Below, piece after piece: positions 22,626-31,797 of a stretch of DNA of 64,000 nt. The position numbers and the translations under genes are program-made. Positions within the stretch are counted from its first letter, which is position 1. The number at the start of each line of letters is the position of its first letter. This DNA is from UBA6107 sp964459385 (GTDB lineage: Bacteria; Chloroflexota; Anaerolineae; Anaerolineales; Anaerolineaceae). The stretch lies in assembly GCA_964459385.1 (NCBI GenBank), contig CAYWLG010000002.1, forward strand, positions 248,001 through 312,000, read 5' to 3'. Below the pieces are notes generated by a model. That model saw only the letters and a list, made by a program, of their open reading frames with translations, ran no database searches and was not told the origin of the DNA.

Positions 22626-24698
22626 TCATTCCTGGGGCAAGAGGGCCGTGCATTCAAATTGGGCGTCTAACGTCTGATAAGCATTTTGTACGTTTGTATC
22701 GACAGATAGTTCCTTCGCGATGCGCGCCCAGTTATCACACAGAAAGAGCTCCACCCGCGGATCTTTATTGTCTGCATCCAGAGTCAACTGCAGAGCAGAA
22801 TCTAAATCCCCTTCATGAATAAATGCCTCAATGAACGGCATGATCTCCGTTTGATTATCCTGTTTATACCCCTTTGCCAGTGCTTCGTCGTACAACTGAA
22901 TTACGCCTGCCCAATCGCCTGATTGTCTAGCGAGGTCTGCCTTCTCATAGAAGTAGCACCAGGTGTTTCTATTTTCGCTGCCAAACAAATCTTGAGAGAA
23001 GTCCAGCCCCGTTTTCTGTGGGTTAATGCGTGTCAAGTTTGAAGCCCCCAGAGCATTGATCGTATCTTCACCTAAAAACGGATTGTAACGATCCTTTTCG
23101 GTAAGCACCCAAACGCACTGGGGAGAATCAGAATGCCAGCCAAGAACCAGGCTATCTTTGCTATTTGCACGATAGGTTGAATAGTAACGTCCTTGCTGAA
23201 TAGGAATGCCTTCTGCCAGTTCATCAATCTTCCCAGGAAAATATTTACTGAGAGTCAAGAACCAGTAATCTAGTTCAGTTTGCCCCTTGGTGGAGGGGTA
23301 AAGTAGGTTGATCGCATACGAAGTAGGATATACCCCAAATTTAGAAATAAATTCATTATCGGATAGCAGGGTTGTCTCTGACTCAATGTAGGGGGCCCGC
23401 CAGTAAAGCTGAGAAAAGAAGCGATTCGCGTAAACAGATGACCAACGATAATCATTTGTCACCAAAAAATTGTGCCCAACCGAAAAACCGATCAAGATCA
23501 CAAAAATGATTTCGCGTTTTAACCGCTGTTGGCCGGTTAGCCAACTGATCAAACCAACCACGAATAGGCTTGCCGAAAACATGGCTGGCAAGCCAAACCG
23601 GTCATTCCAAATGCCACTGGCGTCGCTGACCGACCGCAAAATGATCCAACCAGGCAAACACCCAAAGATAATACCGGCCAAACCCATCAAGAGCATATCC
23701 CTATTGAAATGATCTTTTTGCTCTCCAGTCGTTTCTTTATGGCGTCTTTCCCATAAAAGAAACAGCACTGGGGCAATGATCACAATAGCCGTCAGAAAAA
23801 TAGTCAAAACACTGGAAGGTACTGAAAAGTCAAAGTTCTCAACGCTAAAGACCTGATACCAAACATTCAAAATGATGTAAAGGATGTCTTTAGTGAAGAG
23901 CGTTAAGAAACTGATCAGCGTCGCGCCGGGCTGCGAAAGGAAATTTGTCAACAACACCGGCGTTGTATCTGCCCGCAAATTCTTCATGATGAACAAGCGC
24001 CAAACAATGTAGAAAAATGCCAGGCCGAGAAAGGGCAGCCAATTTACCAGCGTCTTTTTCAAGCGGGCCTTAATTGCTGCTACGTTTGGCAATGCAAACC
24101 ACAGGAAGAAGGGACGCAAAAATTCGACGCCGATGAAATTTTCGTACGTAAATAAATTAGGAACATCCACGAGGATCGAGAGCACAAAAAACCATACCCT
24201 ATATTTTGGCTTTTTGATCCCCAGCACCATCAAATAGATGGACAGCATGAAGAGCACATAACAGGCCCAGTGAGCAATAAAAGTGAGGCCCATTGACTGC
24301 TGGTTGAATAATGGAAAAACACAAAAGAGTGCCGCGGCCCAGCCGGCTTCACGGCGATGTTCTGGCCAGATCTGGCATAAGGTGAGCCAAAAAAATACAC
24401 CCACCAGCCATCGCATCAGATAATTCGCCAAATGCCAAAGAAAAGGATTCGTTCCCCAGAGGGAATAAAAGAAAAGATCAGGCCAATACCCAAAAGGGCG
24501 CCCATCATACAGAAAATACTGCTTAATTCCTTCCGATCCATGTTTTACAAGCGCGAACAGTTGCGGCCAGTCATCCAGGTAAAAACCTAGTTTTGGCGAC
24601 AGGAGAGCAAAACTGACCAGGGTCAGTGCCAAAGTGACCAGCGGAACAAAAAAATTTCTTTTGAGGGTATCAACCAGCATTTCTTTTTTATCTAACAT
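22626..24698 (-). CDS. Large polytopic membrane protein with C-terminal helical repeats (GT-C-like?)
   Basis: A 690-residue protein. About twelve membrane helices fill residues 15-410. The first extracytoplasmic loop has GFYLDDWPQLF; an acidic DD(W/E) in that loop is typical of GT-C glycosyltransferases, but I see no other diagnostic motif. The C-terminal 280 residues are soluble; WAGVIQLYDEALAKGY and GDLDSALQLTLDADN look like tetratricopeptide-type repeats. No ribosome site is clear at ATG 24698. Codon choice appears more A/T-rich than its neighbours, with an A/T-rich spacer upstream, which suggests a different history. Glycan or lipid-linked sugar transfer is a guess. Confidence 0.65.
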   Translation of the reverse strand: MLDKKEMLVDTLKRNFFVPLVTLALTLVSFALLSPKLGFYLDDWPQLFALVKHGSEGIKQYFLYDGRPFGYWPDLFFYSLWGTNPFLWHLANYLMRWLVGVFFWLTLCQIWPEHRREAGWAAALFCVFPLFNQQSMGLTFIAHWACYVLFMLSIYLMVLGIKKPKYRVWFFVLSILVDVPNLFTYENFIGVEFLRPFFLWFALPNVAAIKARLKKTLVNWLPFLGLAFFYIVWRLFIMKNLRADTTPVLLTNFLSQPGATLISFLTLFTKDILYIILNVWYQVFSVENFDFSVPSSVLTIFLTAIVIIAPVLFLLWERRHKETTGEQKDHFNRDMLLMGLAGIIFGCLPGWIILRSVSDASGIWNDRFGLPAMFSASLFVVGLISWLTGQQRLKREIIFVILIGFSVGHNFLVTNDYRWSSVYANRFFSQLYWRAPYIESETTLLSDNEFISKFGVYPTSYAINLLYPSTKGQTELDYWFLTLSKYFPGKIDELAEGIPIQQGRYYSTYRANSKDSLVLGWHSDSPQCVWVLTEKDRYNPFLGEDTINALGASNLTRINPQKTGLDFSQDLFGSENRNTWCYFYEKADLARQSGDWAGVIQLYDEALAKGYKQDNQTEIMPFIEAFIHEGDLDSALQLTLDADNKDPRVELFLCDNWARIAKELSVDTNVQNAYQTLDAQFECTALLPQE

Positions 24699-24877
24699 TT
24701 GGATTTATATCCCCATTCTGGGTAGAGTGATTTAATCGCTTTGTTATTTTAAATCCCTTTTCTTGTTTCTCAAAGTGGAGAAATATGTTTGGCTTCTTGC
24801 TGTTTTTATATCAAATCCGTGATTTTTTGAGATTTATATTTTAAAAAATTAGATTTCTTAAAATATTATGAAAGTAC
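24699..24877. other. A/T-rich spacer
   Basis: The spacer between the minus-strand membrane protein and the small ORF unit is strongly A/T-rich. It holds a 19-codon frame at 24785-24844 with GGAG upstream that I do not consider supported, and no clear hairpin. Confidence 0.5.
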
Positions 24878-24906
24878 TTGTAATTGCCAACAAGAAGTTG
24901 TATAAA
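24878..24906 (+). promoter_or_regulatory. Promoter of the small membrane ORF
   Basis: TTGTAA (24878-24883), 17-bp spacer and TATAAA (24901-24906), 24 bases before the ATG at 24930. Confidence 0.6.
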
Positions 24907-24929
24907 CTTCACTTATAAGGTTAAGGCAA

Positions 24930-25043
24930 ATGATATTCACCCTCGCAGTTTATTTTATGATTATGTGGTTGCTTGCTATTATTCTTGTGATGGCAGGGAA
25001 TTACCCCGTTAGGTTGGCGAAAGTGAAGAGTAAAAGGTCTTAG
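24930..25043 (+). CDS. Small single-span membrane protein (37 codons)
   Basis: An ATG with AAGG five bases upstream opens a 37-residue frame: a hydrophobic stretch of about 22 residues (VYFMIMWLLAIILVMAG), then NYPVRLAK and a basic tail KVKSKRS. The hydrophobic core plus positive C terminus fits a one-helix protein with the tail inside the cell. It has its own promoter at 24878 and an intrinsic terminator at 25066, and so looks like an independent transcription unit rather than a leader of livK. I recognise no family. Alternatively the transcript is a small RNA and the frame is chance. Confidence 0.55.
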   Translation: MIFTLAVYFMIMWLLAIILVMAGNYPVRLAKVKSKRS

Positions 25044-25065
25044 ACCTGAACTTAGAAGAAAAATA

Positions 25066-25100
25066 AAAGCCACCTAACACAGGTGGTTTTTTATTTTTTT
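25066..25100 (+). terminator. Intrinsic terminator of the small ORF unit
   Basis: AAAGCCACCT pairs with AGGTGGTTTT (one G-U) around loop AACAC, followed by a long T-rich tract. It separates the small ORF from livK. Confidence 0.85.
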
Positions 25101-25226
25101 ATCCCGGTTAAGTCCATTTTTGGGAGGTCCCGTTTATTTACAAAATTGAATTTTTCTGCAAGCAATACGCCAAGTACCAGATGTAGTTAAAAACGCAGTA
25201 ATTACTCAATAAGGAGAAGTTGAAAA

Positions 25227-26501
25227 ATGAAGAAAGCCATGAAAGTTTTGTTTGTCTTGACGGTCGTCGCCATGATGGCCGCAGCCTGCGCACCCGCCGC
25301 TGCGACCGAAGCGCCCGCCGCCACCGAGGCCCCGGCCGCTACTGCTGAAGTAACCGAAGCCGCCGCTGCCCCCGAAGCCGTTTGCGCTACCGATGAATTT
25401 GGTTGCGCGTCATTTGCACCGGGCGAGACTGTGAAGATCGGCATGGGAGCCCCCATGACCGGTGGTAACGCCTCCTACGGTATCGACATCTCCCAGGGCG
25501 CAACAATCGCCGTGCAGGATGCCGGTGATGTTCAGGGTTGGAAGTTCGAATTGGTCGCCGAGGATGATGGTGGGACTGCCGAAGGCGGCGCTGCTGTAGC
25601 CAACAAGTTCGTTTCCGATCCCTCGATCGTCGCAGTTGCCGGCCACATTTTCTCTGGTGCCACCGCTGCTGCCATGCCGATCTATGAAAAAGCCGGCGTT
25701 CCCATGCTCTCCCCCTCCGCAACCAATCCCGCTTTGACCACCCAGGGTTCAAAAGTCTTCAACCGCATTGCCTTCACTGATATCAACCAGGGCAAAGCCG
25801 CTGCTGACTATTTGTTCAATACCTTGGGCGTCAAGAAATTGGCCCTGCTGCACGACGGTTCTGACTATGGTAAAGGCCTTGCCGACATCGTAGCCGAACA
25901 GTTCACTGCCGATGGTGGCGAAGTTCTCGTTGAACAGGCCATCACCCCAGGTGAAACCGACTACACCGCCGTTCTGTCTGCTGTTGCTTCCAAATCTCCG
26001 GATGCCGTTTACTTCGGTGGCTACACCGCTGAAGGCGCCATCGTTGCCAATCAGATGAAACAGACTGGCCTCGAGAACGCTATCTTCTTCGGTGATGATG
26101 GTACCTACGGTGCCGACTTCCTGTCCCGCACCGGCGCCAACGGTGAAGGCGCTTATGCCTCCATCGCCCCCGCCAGCCCCGATAGCGACGCCAAAGCAAC
26201 CTTCAACGCAGCTTACCTCGATCAGTTCGGTAAAGAAGCCGGTTCGCTCTCTCCGTACACCTGGGCCGGTTACGACTCCGCTGCCGCCCTGGCCGCTGTG
26301 ATCAAATCGGTTGCCTTTGTTGGTTCTGATGGCAAACTGTATGTGCCGCGCACCGCTTTGATGACCGCCGTCCGCACCATGACCAGCTACGTTGGCCTTT
26401 CCGGTACCTTTAGCTGCAATGACATCGGCGAATGCAACACCGATAAACCTCAGTTCGTCGTCGTCAAAGACGGTGAATGGGTAACCGCTGAAGTTCAGTA
26501 A
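25227..26501 (+). CDS. livK: Branched-chain amino acid ABC transporter, substrate-binding lipoprotein
   Basis: A 424-residue exported protein. Signal peptide with lipobox AAAC, Cys21 lipid-modified, then an Ala/Thr/Glu/Pro-rich tether to about residue 50. The mature part is a LivJ/LivK-type (Peripla_BP_6) two-lobe binding protein; MGAPMTGGNASYGIDISQGA is the family opening, and ATNPALTTQGSKVFNRI and GSDYGKGLADIVAEQF are conserved. It captures branched-chain amino acids or related amides outside the membrane and hands them to LivHM. AAGGAGAAG precedes the ATG. It is the first gene of a complete livKHMGF operon. Confidence 0.92.
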   Translation: MKKAMKVLFVLTVVAMMAAACAPAAATEAPAATEAPAATAEVTEAAAAPEAVCATDEFGCASFAPGETVKIGMGAPMTGGNASYGIDISQGATIAVQDAGDVQGWKFELVAEDDGGTAEGGAAVANKFVSDPSIVAVAGHIFSGATAAAMPIYEKAGVPMLSPSATNPALTTQGSKVFNRIAFTDINQGKAAADYLFNTLGVKKLALLHDGSDYGKGLADIVAEQFTADGGEVLVEQAITPGETDYTAVLSAVASKSPDAVYFGGYTAEGAIVANQMKQTGLENAIFFGDDGTYGADFLSRTGANGEGAYASIAPASPDSDAKATFNAAYLDQFGKEAGSLSPYTWAGYDSAAALAAVIKSVAFVGSDGKLYVPRTALMTAVRTMTSYVGLSGTFSCNDIGECNTDKPQFVVVKDGEWVTAEVQ

Positions 26502-26594
26502 GTCCCCCTTGTAAGTCTCGTTTTGGCATTACGATGGTCGGGGAGCGCACCACTCCCCGACCAAATCTACGAAAGAAAGGCATTTATTGCCACC

Positions 26595-27689
26595 ATGACC
26601 GCAGATAAATCCTCAGACCTTAAAAAGCTGGGAAGTCAGATCCTACAACTAACACGGCCGGTTCTTGGCGTGTTGGTTGCGCTTTTTCTGATTTACAGGC
26701 TTTATGTTGTTTTAGTAGTAGAACATCCCTACGGTCCAGATACCTGGACTCGTTTGTTAATTGCCGGCCTGATTTTAGGCGGCGTTTACGCGCTGATCGC
26801 CATTGGCTACACTCTCGTTTACGGTATTTTGTTTATGATCAATTTTGCTCATGGCGATGTAATGATGTTAGGCGCTTTTGCAGGCTATTTTGTCTTTGAA
26901 GGCCTAAACGCCATTAAAATCGGTTCCAGCAATTTTCTCAACGTGCAACCCGTGCTCTCAGTAATCGTCGCATTCATCGTTGGCATGGTTGTGGCCGCTG
27001 CCACCGGCTATTTTCTCGAAAAGATCGCTTATCGTCCGTTGCGCAAAGCTCCCCGTTTGGTGCCATTGATCAGTGCCATCGGCGCATCCATTTTCCTTGA
27101 GAATGCCGCTCAGTTGCTTTTCAGCCCACAGCTACGCAATTACACCAATCCGGATATTCTACGCCGGGGTGCGGGATGGACTCTTTTGATCAACAACAGC
27201 AACGTCGTTATTCCCTACACCGGCGTTTTTTCTTTTGTTTTATCGGTGGTGCTGCTCGTGCTGCTTTATACTGTGGTACGCAAGACCCGTCTCGGACGTG
27301 CCATGCGTGCGGTGGCTTTGGATAAGAAAACAGCCGCCCTCATGGGTGTTGATGTAGATCGCACCATCAGCCAGACCTTCATTCTCAGCGGTGCCCTGGC
27401 TGGGGCTGCCGGCGTGATGTTTGGCATTCATAATGGCCTGGTCTACTACTTCACCGGCTTCATTCCCGGCATCAAAGCCTTCACGGCGGCCGTGCTCGGC
27501 GGCATCGGCAATCTGCCCGGCGCTATGGTCGGCGGCATGCTGCTGGGTGTGGTCGAATCAATGGGCCCCGCAGCTCTGGGCATCGATTTCCAGTTGAAAG
27601 ATGTGCTGGCTTTTGTGATCTTGATCGTCATTCTGATCTTCAAACCCTCCGGTTTGTTGGGTGAATCACTGGCGGAGGAAAAAGTATGA
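26595..27689 (+). CDS. livH: Branched-chain amino acid ABC transporter permease LivH
   Basis: A 364-residue permease with about eight helices. GGVYALIAIGYTLVYGILFMINFAHGD is the LivH signature, and the coupling helix lies near KKTAALMGVDVDRTISQTF. An N-terminal extension of about 55 residues with one extra hydrophobic segment precedes the family core. The ATG at 26595 is used because the longer frame upstream has no homology; its ribosome site (AAAGG 15 bases away) is weak, so coupling with livK may matter. The stop overlaps the next start by four bases (ATGA). Confidence 0.9.
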   Translation: MTADKSSDLKKLGSQILQLTRPVLGVLVALFLIYRLYVVLVVEHPYGPDTWTRLLIAGLILGGVYALIAIGYTLVYGILFMINFAHGDVMMLGAFAGYFVFEGLNAIKIGSSNFLNVQPVLSVIVAFIVGMVVAAATGYFLEKIAYRPLRKAPRLVPLISAIGASIFLENAAQLLFSPQLRNYTNPDILRRGAGWTLLINNSNVVIPYTGVFSFVLSVVLLVLLYTVVRKTRLGRAMRAVALDKKTAALMGVDVDRTISQTFILSGALAGAAGVMFGIHNGLVYYFTGFIPGIKAFTAAVLGGIGNLPGAMVGGMLLGVVESMGPAALGIDFQLKDVLAFVILIVILIFKPSGLLGESLAEEKV

Positions 27690-29272
27690 ACACAAAAATC
27701 CGCAAACAAAGTGTTAATTCCGGTGTTGTCTTCGGCATCGTTTACCTGTTCTCCGTCTTGATCGGTTTCAACACCATTTTGGGCGGGCTGCTGCTCAAAC
27801 CCTTCGGCATCAAAGTTTCCAGCACCCAACCCGACATTCCCGAAGTCATCGCTTTCATCGTTCTGATCGGCCTGTGGGCCGGCATCTCTGCCGCCCGCAG
27901 CCAGCGAGAAGAGTCTGCCAAAGTGCGGCTGCTTTCCAGCACGATCACCGGTGTGGTGATCGGCCTCTTCTCAGCCGTCACGGTCGCCATCTTCCAGATA
28001 TTGCTGGCGAACAAGATCAACGTGCGCGATTATCTGGTGGTGCTTTCCTTCCCATTCATGCGCGCCTGTTCCTTTAAACTACCCGCCCTTGCCGCAGTGG
28101 CCGCCAATCTGGGCGCCTTTGTGGTGACTGCTGTAGCCGGTGGTTTGCTCGTCGATCTTTGGAATCTGACCGCTGTCGCCAAAGCCCGCGCCAAAACTGC
28201 CACAACGGTCAAAGGATGGGTCACCAGCCTGCGCAGCGGCTCTTCGCTCAAAAAGAAGATCACCACCATCATTTTCTATGCCGCTATTTTTGGTCTCATC
28301 GTTCTTCTGCCCATGAAATGGGGCTCTTACTGGAACTACGTGTTCGGCATCGTCGGCCTCTATGTGATCCTTGGCCTGGGGCTGAACATCATCGTGGGCC
28401 TTTCAGGACAGTTGGTTCTGGGCTACATTGCCTTTTTCGCCATTGGTGCTTACACGATGGCTTTGCTCAATGCCCCCTTCCCACATGACCTGATGTGGGG
28501 CTTCTGGCCGGCTTTGGTGCTGGCTGTGATCGCCGCGGCGATCACCGGGCTAATTCTGGGTCTGCCCATCATGCGCTTGCGTGGGGATTATCTGGCCATT
28601 GTTACCCTGGGCTTCGGCGAGATCATCCGCATTTTGCTCAAAAGCGATCTTCTCACCAGCTTCACCGGCGGCCCACGTGGTATTCAAAACATTCAAGGCC
28701 CCACCCTCTTTGGGCGAGCCTTTACCGACGTGGATTATATGTACCTGATCGTGCTGGCGGTGTGTCTATCCATGTACGTTTACAACCGTTTGCAGCACTC
28801 ACGCACAGGGCGTGCCTGGCTGGCCGTGCGCGAGGATGAGACCGTGGCCCGCGCCACCGGTGTCAACACCGCCCGCAGTAAACTGCTGGCCCTCATGATC
28901 GGTGCCGCATTCGCCGGTCTGGCTGGCGCCATCTATGCTGCCCGCAACCAGTTCACCGGCCCTGACGAGCACTCTCTCATGGCCTCGATCAATGTGTTGT
29001 GTTTGATCATCGTGGGCGGTATGGGCAACATTCCCGGCGCTCTGTTGGGTGCTTTTGCCCTCAAAGGCCTGCCCGAATTGCTGCGTGAAGTGGAAAGTTA
29101 TCGTATGCTGGCCTTTGGTGCTTTGCTGGTGGTGATGATGTTGAGCCGTCCCGATGGCCTCATCCCTTCCAGACGCCCCACCTTGGAATTACCTGAAGAA
29201 GAGCCCGCCGCTGCCGACACAGGGGGAACCCCGGCGGGAGAAAAACCACCTGCGGAGGAAAAACATGGCTGA
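27686..29272 (+). CDS. livM: Branched-chain amino acid ABC transporter permease LivM
   Basis: A 528-residue permease. The C-terminal 310 residues are the LivM core: GLGLNIIVGLSGQLVLGYIAFFAIGAYT is the signature and GDYLAIVTLGFGEIIRIL follows, with the coupling helix at ATGVNTARSKLLALMIGAAFAG. The N-terminal 190 residues add about four membrane segments and a basic cytoplasmic loop, longer than most LivM. A C-terminal tail rich in Pro, Glu and Ala is unusual as well. It pairs with LivH to form the channel and is powered by LivG and LivF. Its end overlaps the livG start by eight bases. Confidence 0.9.
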   Translation: MNTKIRKQSVNSGVVFGIVYLFSVLIGFNTILGGLLLKPFGIKVSSTQPDIPEVIAFIVLIGLWAGISAARSQREESAKVRLLSSTITGVVIGLFSAVTVAIFQILLANKINVRDYLVVLSFPFMRACSFKLPALAAVAANLGAFVVTAVAGGLLVDLWNLTAVAKARAKTATTVKGWVTSLRSGSSLKKKITTIIFYAAIFGLIVLLPMKWGSYWNYVFGIVGLYVILGLGLNIIVGLSGQLVLGYIAFFAIGAYTMALLNAPFPHDLMWGFWPALVLAVIAAAITGLILGLPIMRLRGDYLAIVTLGFGEIIRILLKSDLLTSFTGGPRGIQNIQGPTLFGRAFTDVDYMYLIVLAVCLSMYVYNRLQHSRTGRAWLAVREDETVARATGVNTARSKLLALMIGAAFAGLAGAIYAARNQFTGPDEHSLMASINVLCLIIVGGMGNIPGALLGAFALKGLPELLREVESYRMLAFGALLVVMMLSRPDGLIPSRRPTLELPEEEPAAADTGGTPAGEKPPAEEKHG

Positions 29273-30068
29273 GAACATCATCGAAACCCGTCAGGTGACC
29301 AAGATCTTCGGCGGTCTGACGGCTGTAAACAAGGTTGACCTGGACATTGAGAAGGGCAGCATCTTCTCGATCATCGGCCCCAATGGCGCCGGCAAAACCA
29401 CTTTTTTCAATTGCATCTCTGGTTTTTACACCCCAGATCATGGCACCGTCACTTATGAAGGCCAGAATCTGAAAGGCAAATCTACCGATGCCATTGCGGC
29501 GATGGGCATTTCACGCACTTACCAGAATATTCGCCTTTTCTCTGGCCTGACCACCATTGAAAACGTCATGGTCGGCCAGCACTGCCGCCTAAAGGAAAAC
29601 TGGCTGGATGCGGTCTTACAGACTCGCCGTTACAAAAATGAAGAAAAGGCCTCCATTCAGGAAAGCGTGAAATGGTTGAACTTTGTCGGCCTCAAAGGCA
29701 TGGGCAATACCCCCGCCCGCTCGATGCCCTACGGCGCCCAGCGCCGCCTCGAGATCGCCCGCGCCCTCGCCAACCATCCGCACCTGCTGCTTTTGGATGA
29801 GCCGACCGCCGGGATGAACCCGCAGGAGACCATCGAGATGACCACCCTCATCCGCCGCCTACGTGATGAATTTGGCATCTCGGTCATCCTCATCGAACAT
29901 GATATGCACGTTGTCATGGAAATCTCCGACCAAATCGCTGTGCTTGACTTTGGGCAAAAGATTGCCGATGGCACGCCAAAAGAGATTCAGGCTAACCCGC
30001 GCGTGATCGAGGCCTATCTCGGCCCCGGTGGTGCTGCCTTGGCCAAAAAATACAGCAGGAAGAAATAG
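29265..30068 (+). CDS. livG: Branched-chain amino acid ABC transporter ATPase LivG
   Basis: A 267-residue ATPase. Walker A is GPNGAGKTT; the signature region is MPYGAQRRLEIARALA, and Walker B is LLLLDEPTAGMNPQE. The H-loop is in ILIEHDMHVVM. The insert with SRTYQNIRLFSGLTTIENVMVGQH is typical of LivG. The ATG at 29265 follows GGAGGAAAAAC, and the start overlaps livM by eight bases, so the frame extending further upstream is not used. Confidence 0.93.
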   Translation: MAENIIETRQVTKIFGGLTAVNKVDLDIEKGSIFSIIGPNGAGKTTFFNCISGFYTPDHGTVTYEGQNLKGKSTDAIAAMGISRTYQNIRLFSGLTTIENVMVGQHCRLKENWLDAVLQTRRYKNEEKASIQESVKWLNFVGLKGMGNTPARSMPYGAQRRLEIARALANHPHLLLLDEPTAGMNPQETIEMTTLIRRLRDEFGISVILIEHDMHVVMEISDQIAVLDFGQKIADGTPKEIQANPRVIEAYLGPGGAALAKKYSRKK

Positions 30069-30070
30069 CC

Positions 30071-30790
30071 ATGATACTAACAGTAGACAATATCAACGTA
30101 CATTACGGCGCCATCCAGGCACTGCGCGGTGTCAGTTTTAACTTAAATGAAGGCGAGATCGTTACGCTCATTGGCGCCAACGGAGCCGGCAAATCGACCA
30201 GCCTGAACACCATCTCCGGTCTGCTGCGGCCCACCACCGGTACCATCACCTATGACGGTACCGATATCACTCAGGTGGCTCCGCCCGAGATCGTGCGCCG
30301 CGGCTTGATTCAGGTGCCCGAAGGCCGCAAAATCTTCGCTTCGATGACCGTGTGGGAAAACCTTGAAATGGGTGCCTACCTGAACAGCGACAGCAAAAAG
30401 ATTGACGAGTTGCTTGAAAAAGCCTTTGAACGCTTTCCGCGCTTAAAAGAACGCCGCAATCAAAAAGGCGGCACACTTTCAGGCGGTGAACAGCAGATGC
30501 TGGCGATCGCCCGCGGGCTGATGGCCAACCCCCGTGTACTGCTGTTGGATGAACCTTCGATGGGTCTCTCTCCGATCATGGTGGAGCAGATCTTCGATAC
30601 CATCCGCGAGATCAATCAGTCAGGCACCAGCATTTTGCTGGTGGAACAGAACGCTTTGATGGCCCTTTCGATTGCCGATCGTGGTTACGTGCTCGACACC
30701 GGCCGGGTAGCCCTTGAAGGCCCCGCCGATGACCTGCTCCACAACCCGGTGGTCATCAACGCATACCTTGGTGGAAATCCCGACGAGTAA
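30071..30790 (+). CDS. livF: Branched-chain amino acid ABC transporter ATPase LivF
   Basis: A 239-residue ATPase. Walker A is GANGAGKST, signature LSGGEQQMLAIARGLM, Walker B LLLDEPSMGLSP, H-loop LVEQNA, all as in LivF. It starts two bases after livG and ends the operon. Two hairpins follow the stop, and the second is a strong terminator. Confidence 0.94.
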   Translation: MILTVDNINVHYGAIQALRGVSFNLNEGEIVTLIGANGAGKSTSLNTISGLLRPTTGTITYDGTDITQVAPPEIVRRGLIQVPEGRKIFASMTVWENLEMGAYLNSDSKKIDELLEKAFERFPRLKERRNQKGGTLSGGEQQMLAIARGLMANPRVLLLDEPSMGLSPIMVEQIFDTIREINQSGTSILLVEQNALMALSIADRGYVLDTGRVALEGPADDLLHNPVVINAYLGGNPDE

Positions 30791-30823
30791 AGCCAACTTG
30801 TCGATTTCTCTCCTTTTGAACGA

Positions 30824-30843
30824 CCCGGTTTGAAAAAACCGGG
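30824..30843 (+). terminator. Hairpin after livF (first)
   Basis: Eight-bp stem CCCGGTTT/AAACCGGG with a GAAA tetraloop. No T-tract follows, so it probably protects the 3' end or pauses polymerase before the second hairpin. Confidence 0.55.
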
Positions 30844-30867
30844 CCGCTGCGTCATGGCAGGTATAAC

Positions 30868-30896
30868 AACAGCTCCTCTTTTGAGGAGCTGTTTTC
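30868..30896 (+). terminator. Intrinsic terminator of the liv operon
   Basis: Eleven-bp stem AACAGCTCCTC/GAGGAGCTGTT with TTTT loop, then TTC ATTTC. Facing a convergent gene, it can act on both strands. Confidence 0.85.
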
Positions 30897-30928
30897 ATTT
30901 CTTGGTATTTCACAATTCCGCGAAGAAA

Positions 30929-31576
30929 CTAAGCGGTTCTTTCTTCAAAAGCATCGCTGATCTCTCCCAGCATTTGCTTCCAAATATCGGGACGCGCTTT
31001 TTTGCAGTTCATGAGCAGATTCATGACCGGGGCAGCCGGCTGAGCGAAAGCCAGTTCGCGCACCTTGGCCGGGCAGATGTAAGGGGTTGAAAATGCGGCA
31101 GCGGCCTCCCCTTCCACGGGCATCAGCCAGTTGCTCGATGCCAGCCCGCCTTCGACCAGCTCAATGATCTTTTCCCAGGGTTTGGCGCGATCTTCCACCA
31201 AAATGTTGTACATGATGTTCTTCACGCTGTAATCGCCCGGTACGGCGTAGGCCTGGCTGCACACGAACAAAACAGCCGTTTCCAGTGTGAACCCATTCCA
31301 ATTCGAGGGTCTGCCCGTGGGGCGAATCACCAGGCGGGTGGTTTCTCTCAACCCGAACATTTTCTTGCTCTGCGTGAGATCGAGGCTGAGGGCGCCTTCT
31401 TCTTCGCTGGCTAAAATGGCGGCAGCACAGATCAGCTTGGCCAGTGCCAGACCATCTACATTCCCATCGCTACTCAAGAGCGCAAGTTTATTCGGCCCAC
31501 TTGATTCGGGGGCAAATTTCTCTCCATTGAGGAGGATGTATTCAGTTGGTGTAAATGAATAATCGGTTAACCCCAT
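30929..31576 (-). CDS. Hypothetical soluble protein
   Basis: A 215-residue protein that I do not recognise. It has no signal peptide or membrane helix. The N-terminal part resembles a helical regulatory domain (LALAKLICAAAILASEEEGALSLDL), and the middle holds VEDRAKPWEKIIELVEGGLASSNWL, a helix-loop pattern faintly like GPP34 or winged-helix repeats. The C terminus is helical (VMNLLMNCKKARPDIWKQMLGEI). The ATG at 31576 with CAGGGA upstream is preferred to a TTG at 31609. It stands alone between the liv operon and a divergent PadR gene, and is convergent with livF. Confidence 0.6.
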   Translation of the reverse strand: MGLTDYSFTPTEYILLNGEKFAPESSGPNKLALLSSDGNVDGLALAKLICAAAILASEEEGALSLDLTQSKKMFGLRETTRLVIRPTGRPSNWNGFTLETAVLFVCSQAYAVPGDYSVKNIMYNILVEDRAKPWEKIIELVEGGLASSNWLMPVEGEAAAAFSTPYICPAKVRELAFAQPAAPVMNLLMNCKKARPDIWKQMLGEISDAFEERTA

Positions 31577-31797
31577 AGTTCCCTGCTTCTTGACCTTCTC
31601 ATCCGACAAAACACTACTTCAAAAAACCAACACAATAATTAAACTAAGATTATAAGCGAAAACTGCCTTGTGTAGACAGGTGAACTCTAAAACATTAAAT
31701 TTTCGGGTATTAGTAGAAATTACCCTTGTACAACAATATTATAACCACTTTGATTAAATTCCTGTCTGTCGATTTTACACCATTAGAAGTTACGGAG

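Noticed and set aside
24785..24844. 19-codon frame with GGAG upstream in the spacer before the small membrane ORF
   Set aside because: Too short and A/T-rich to separate from chance, and it lies upstream of the identified promoter.
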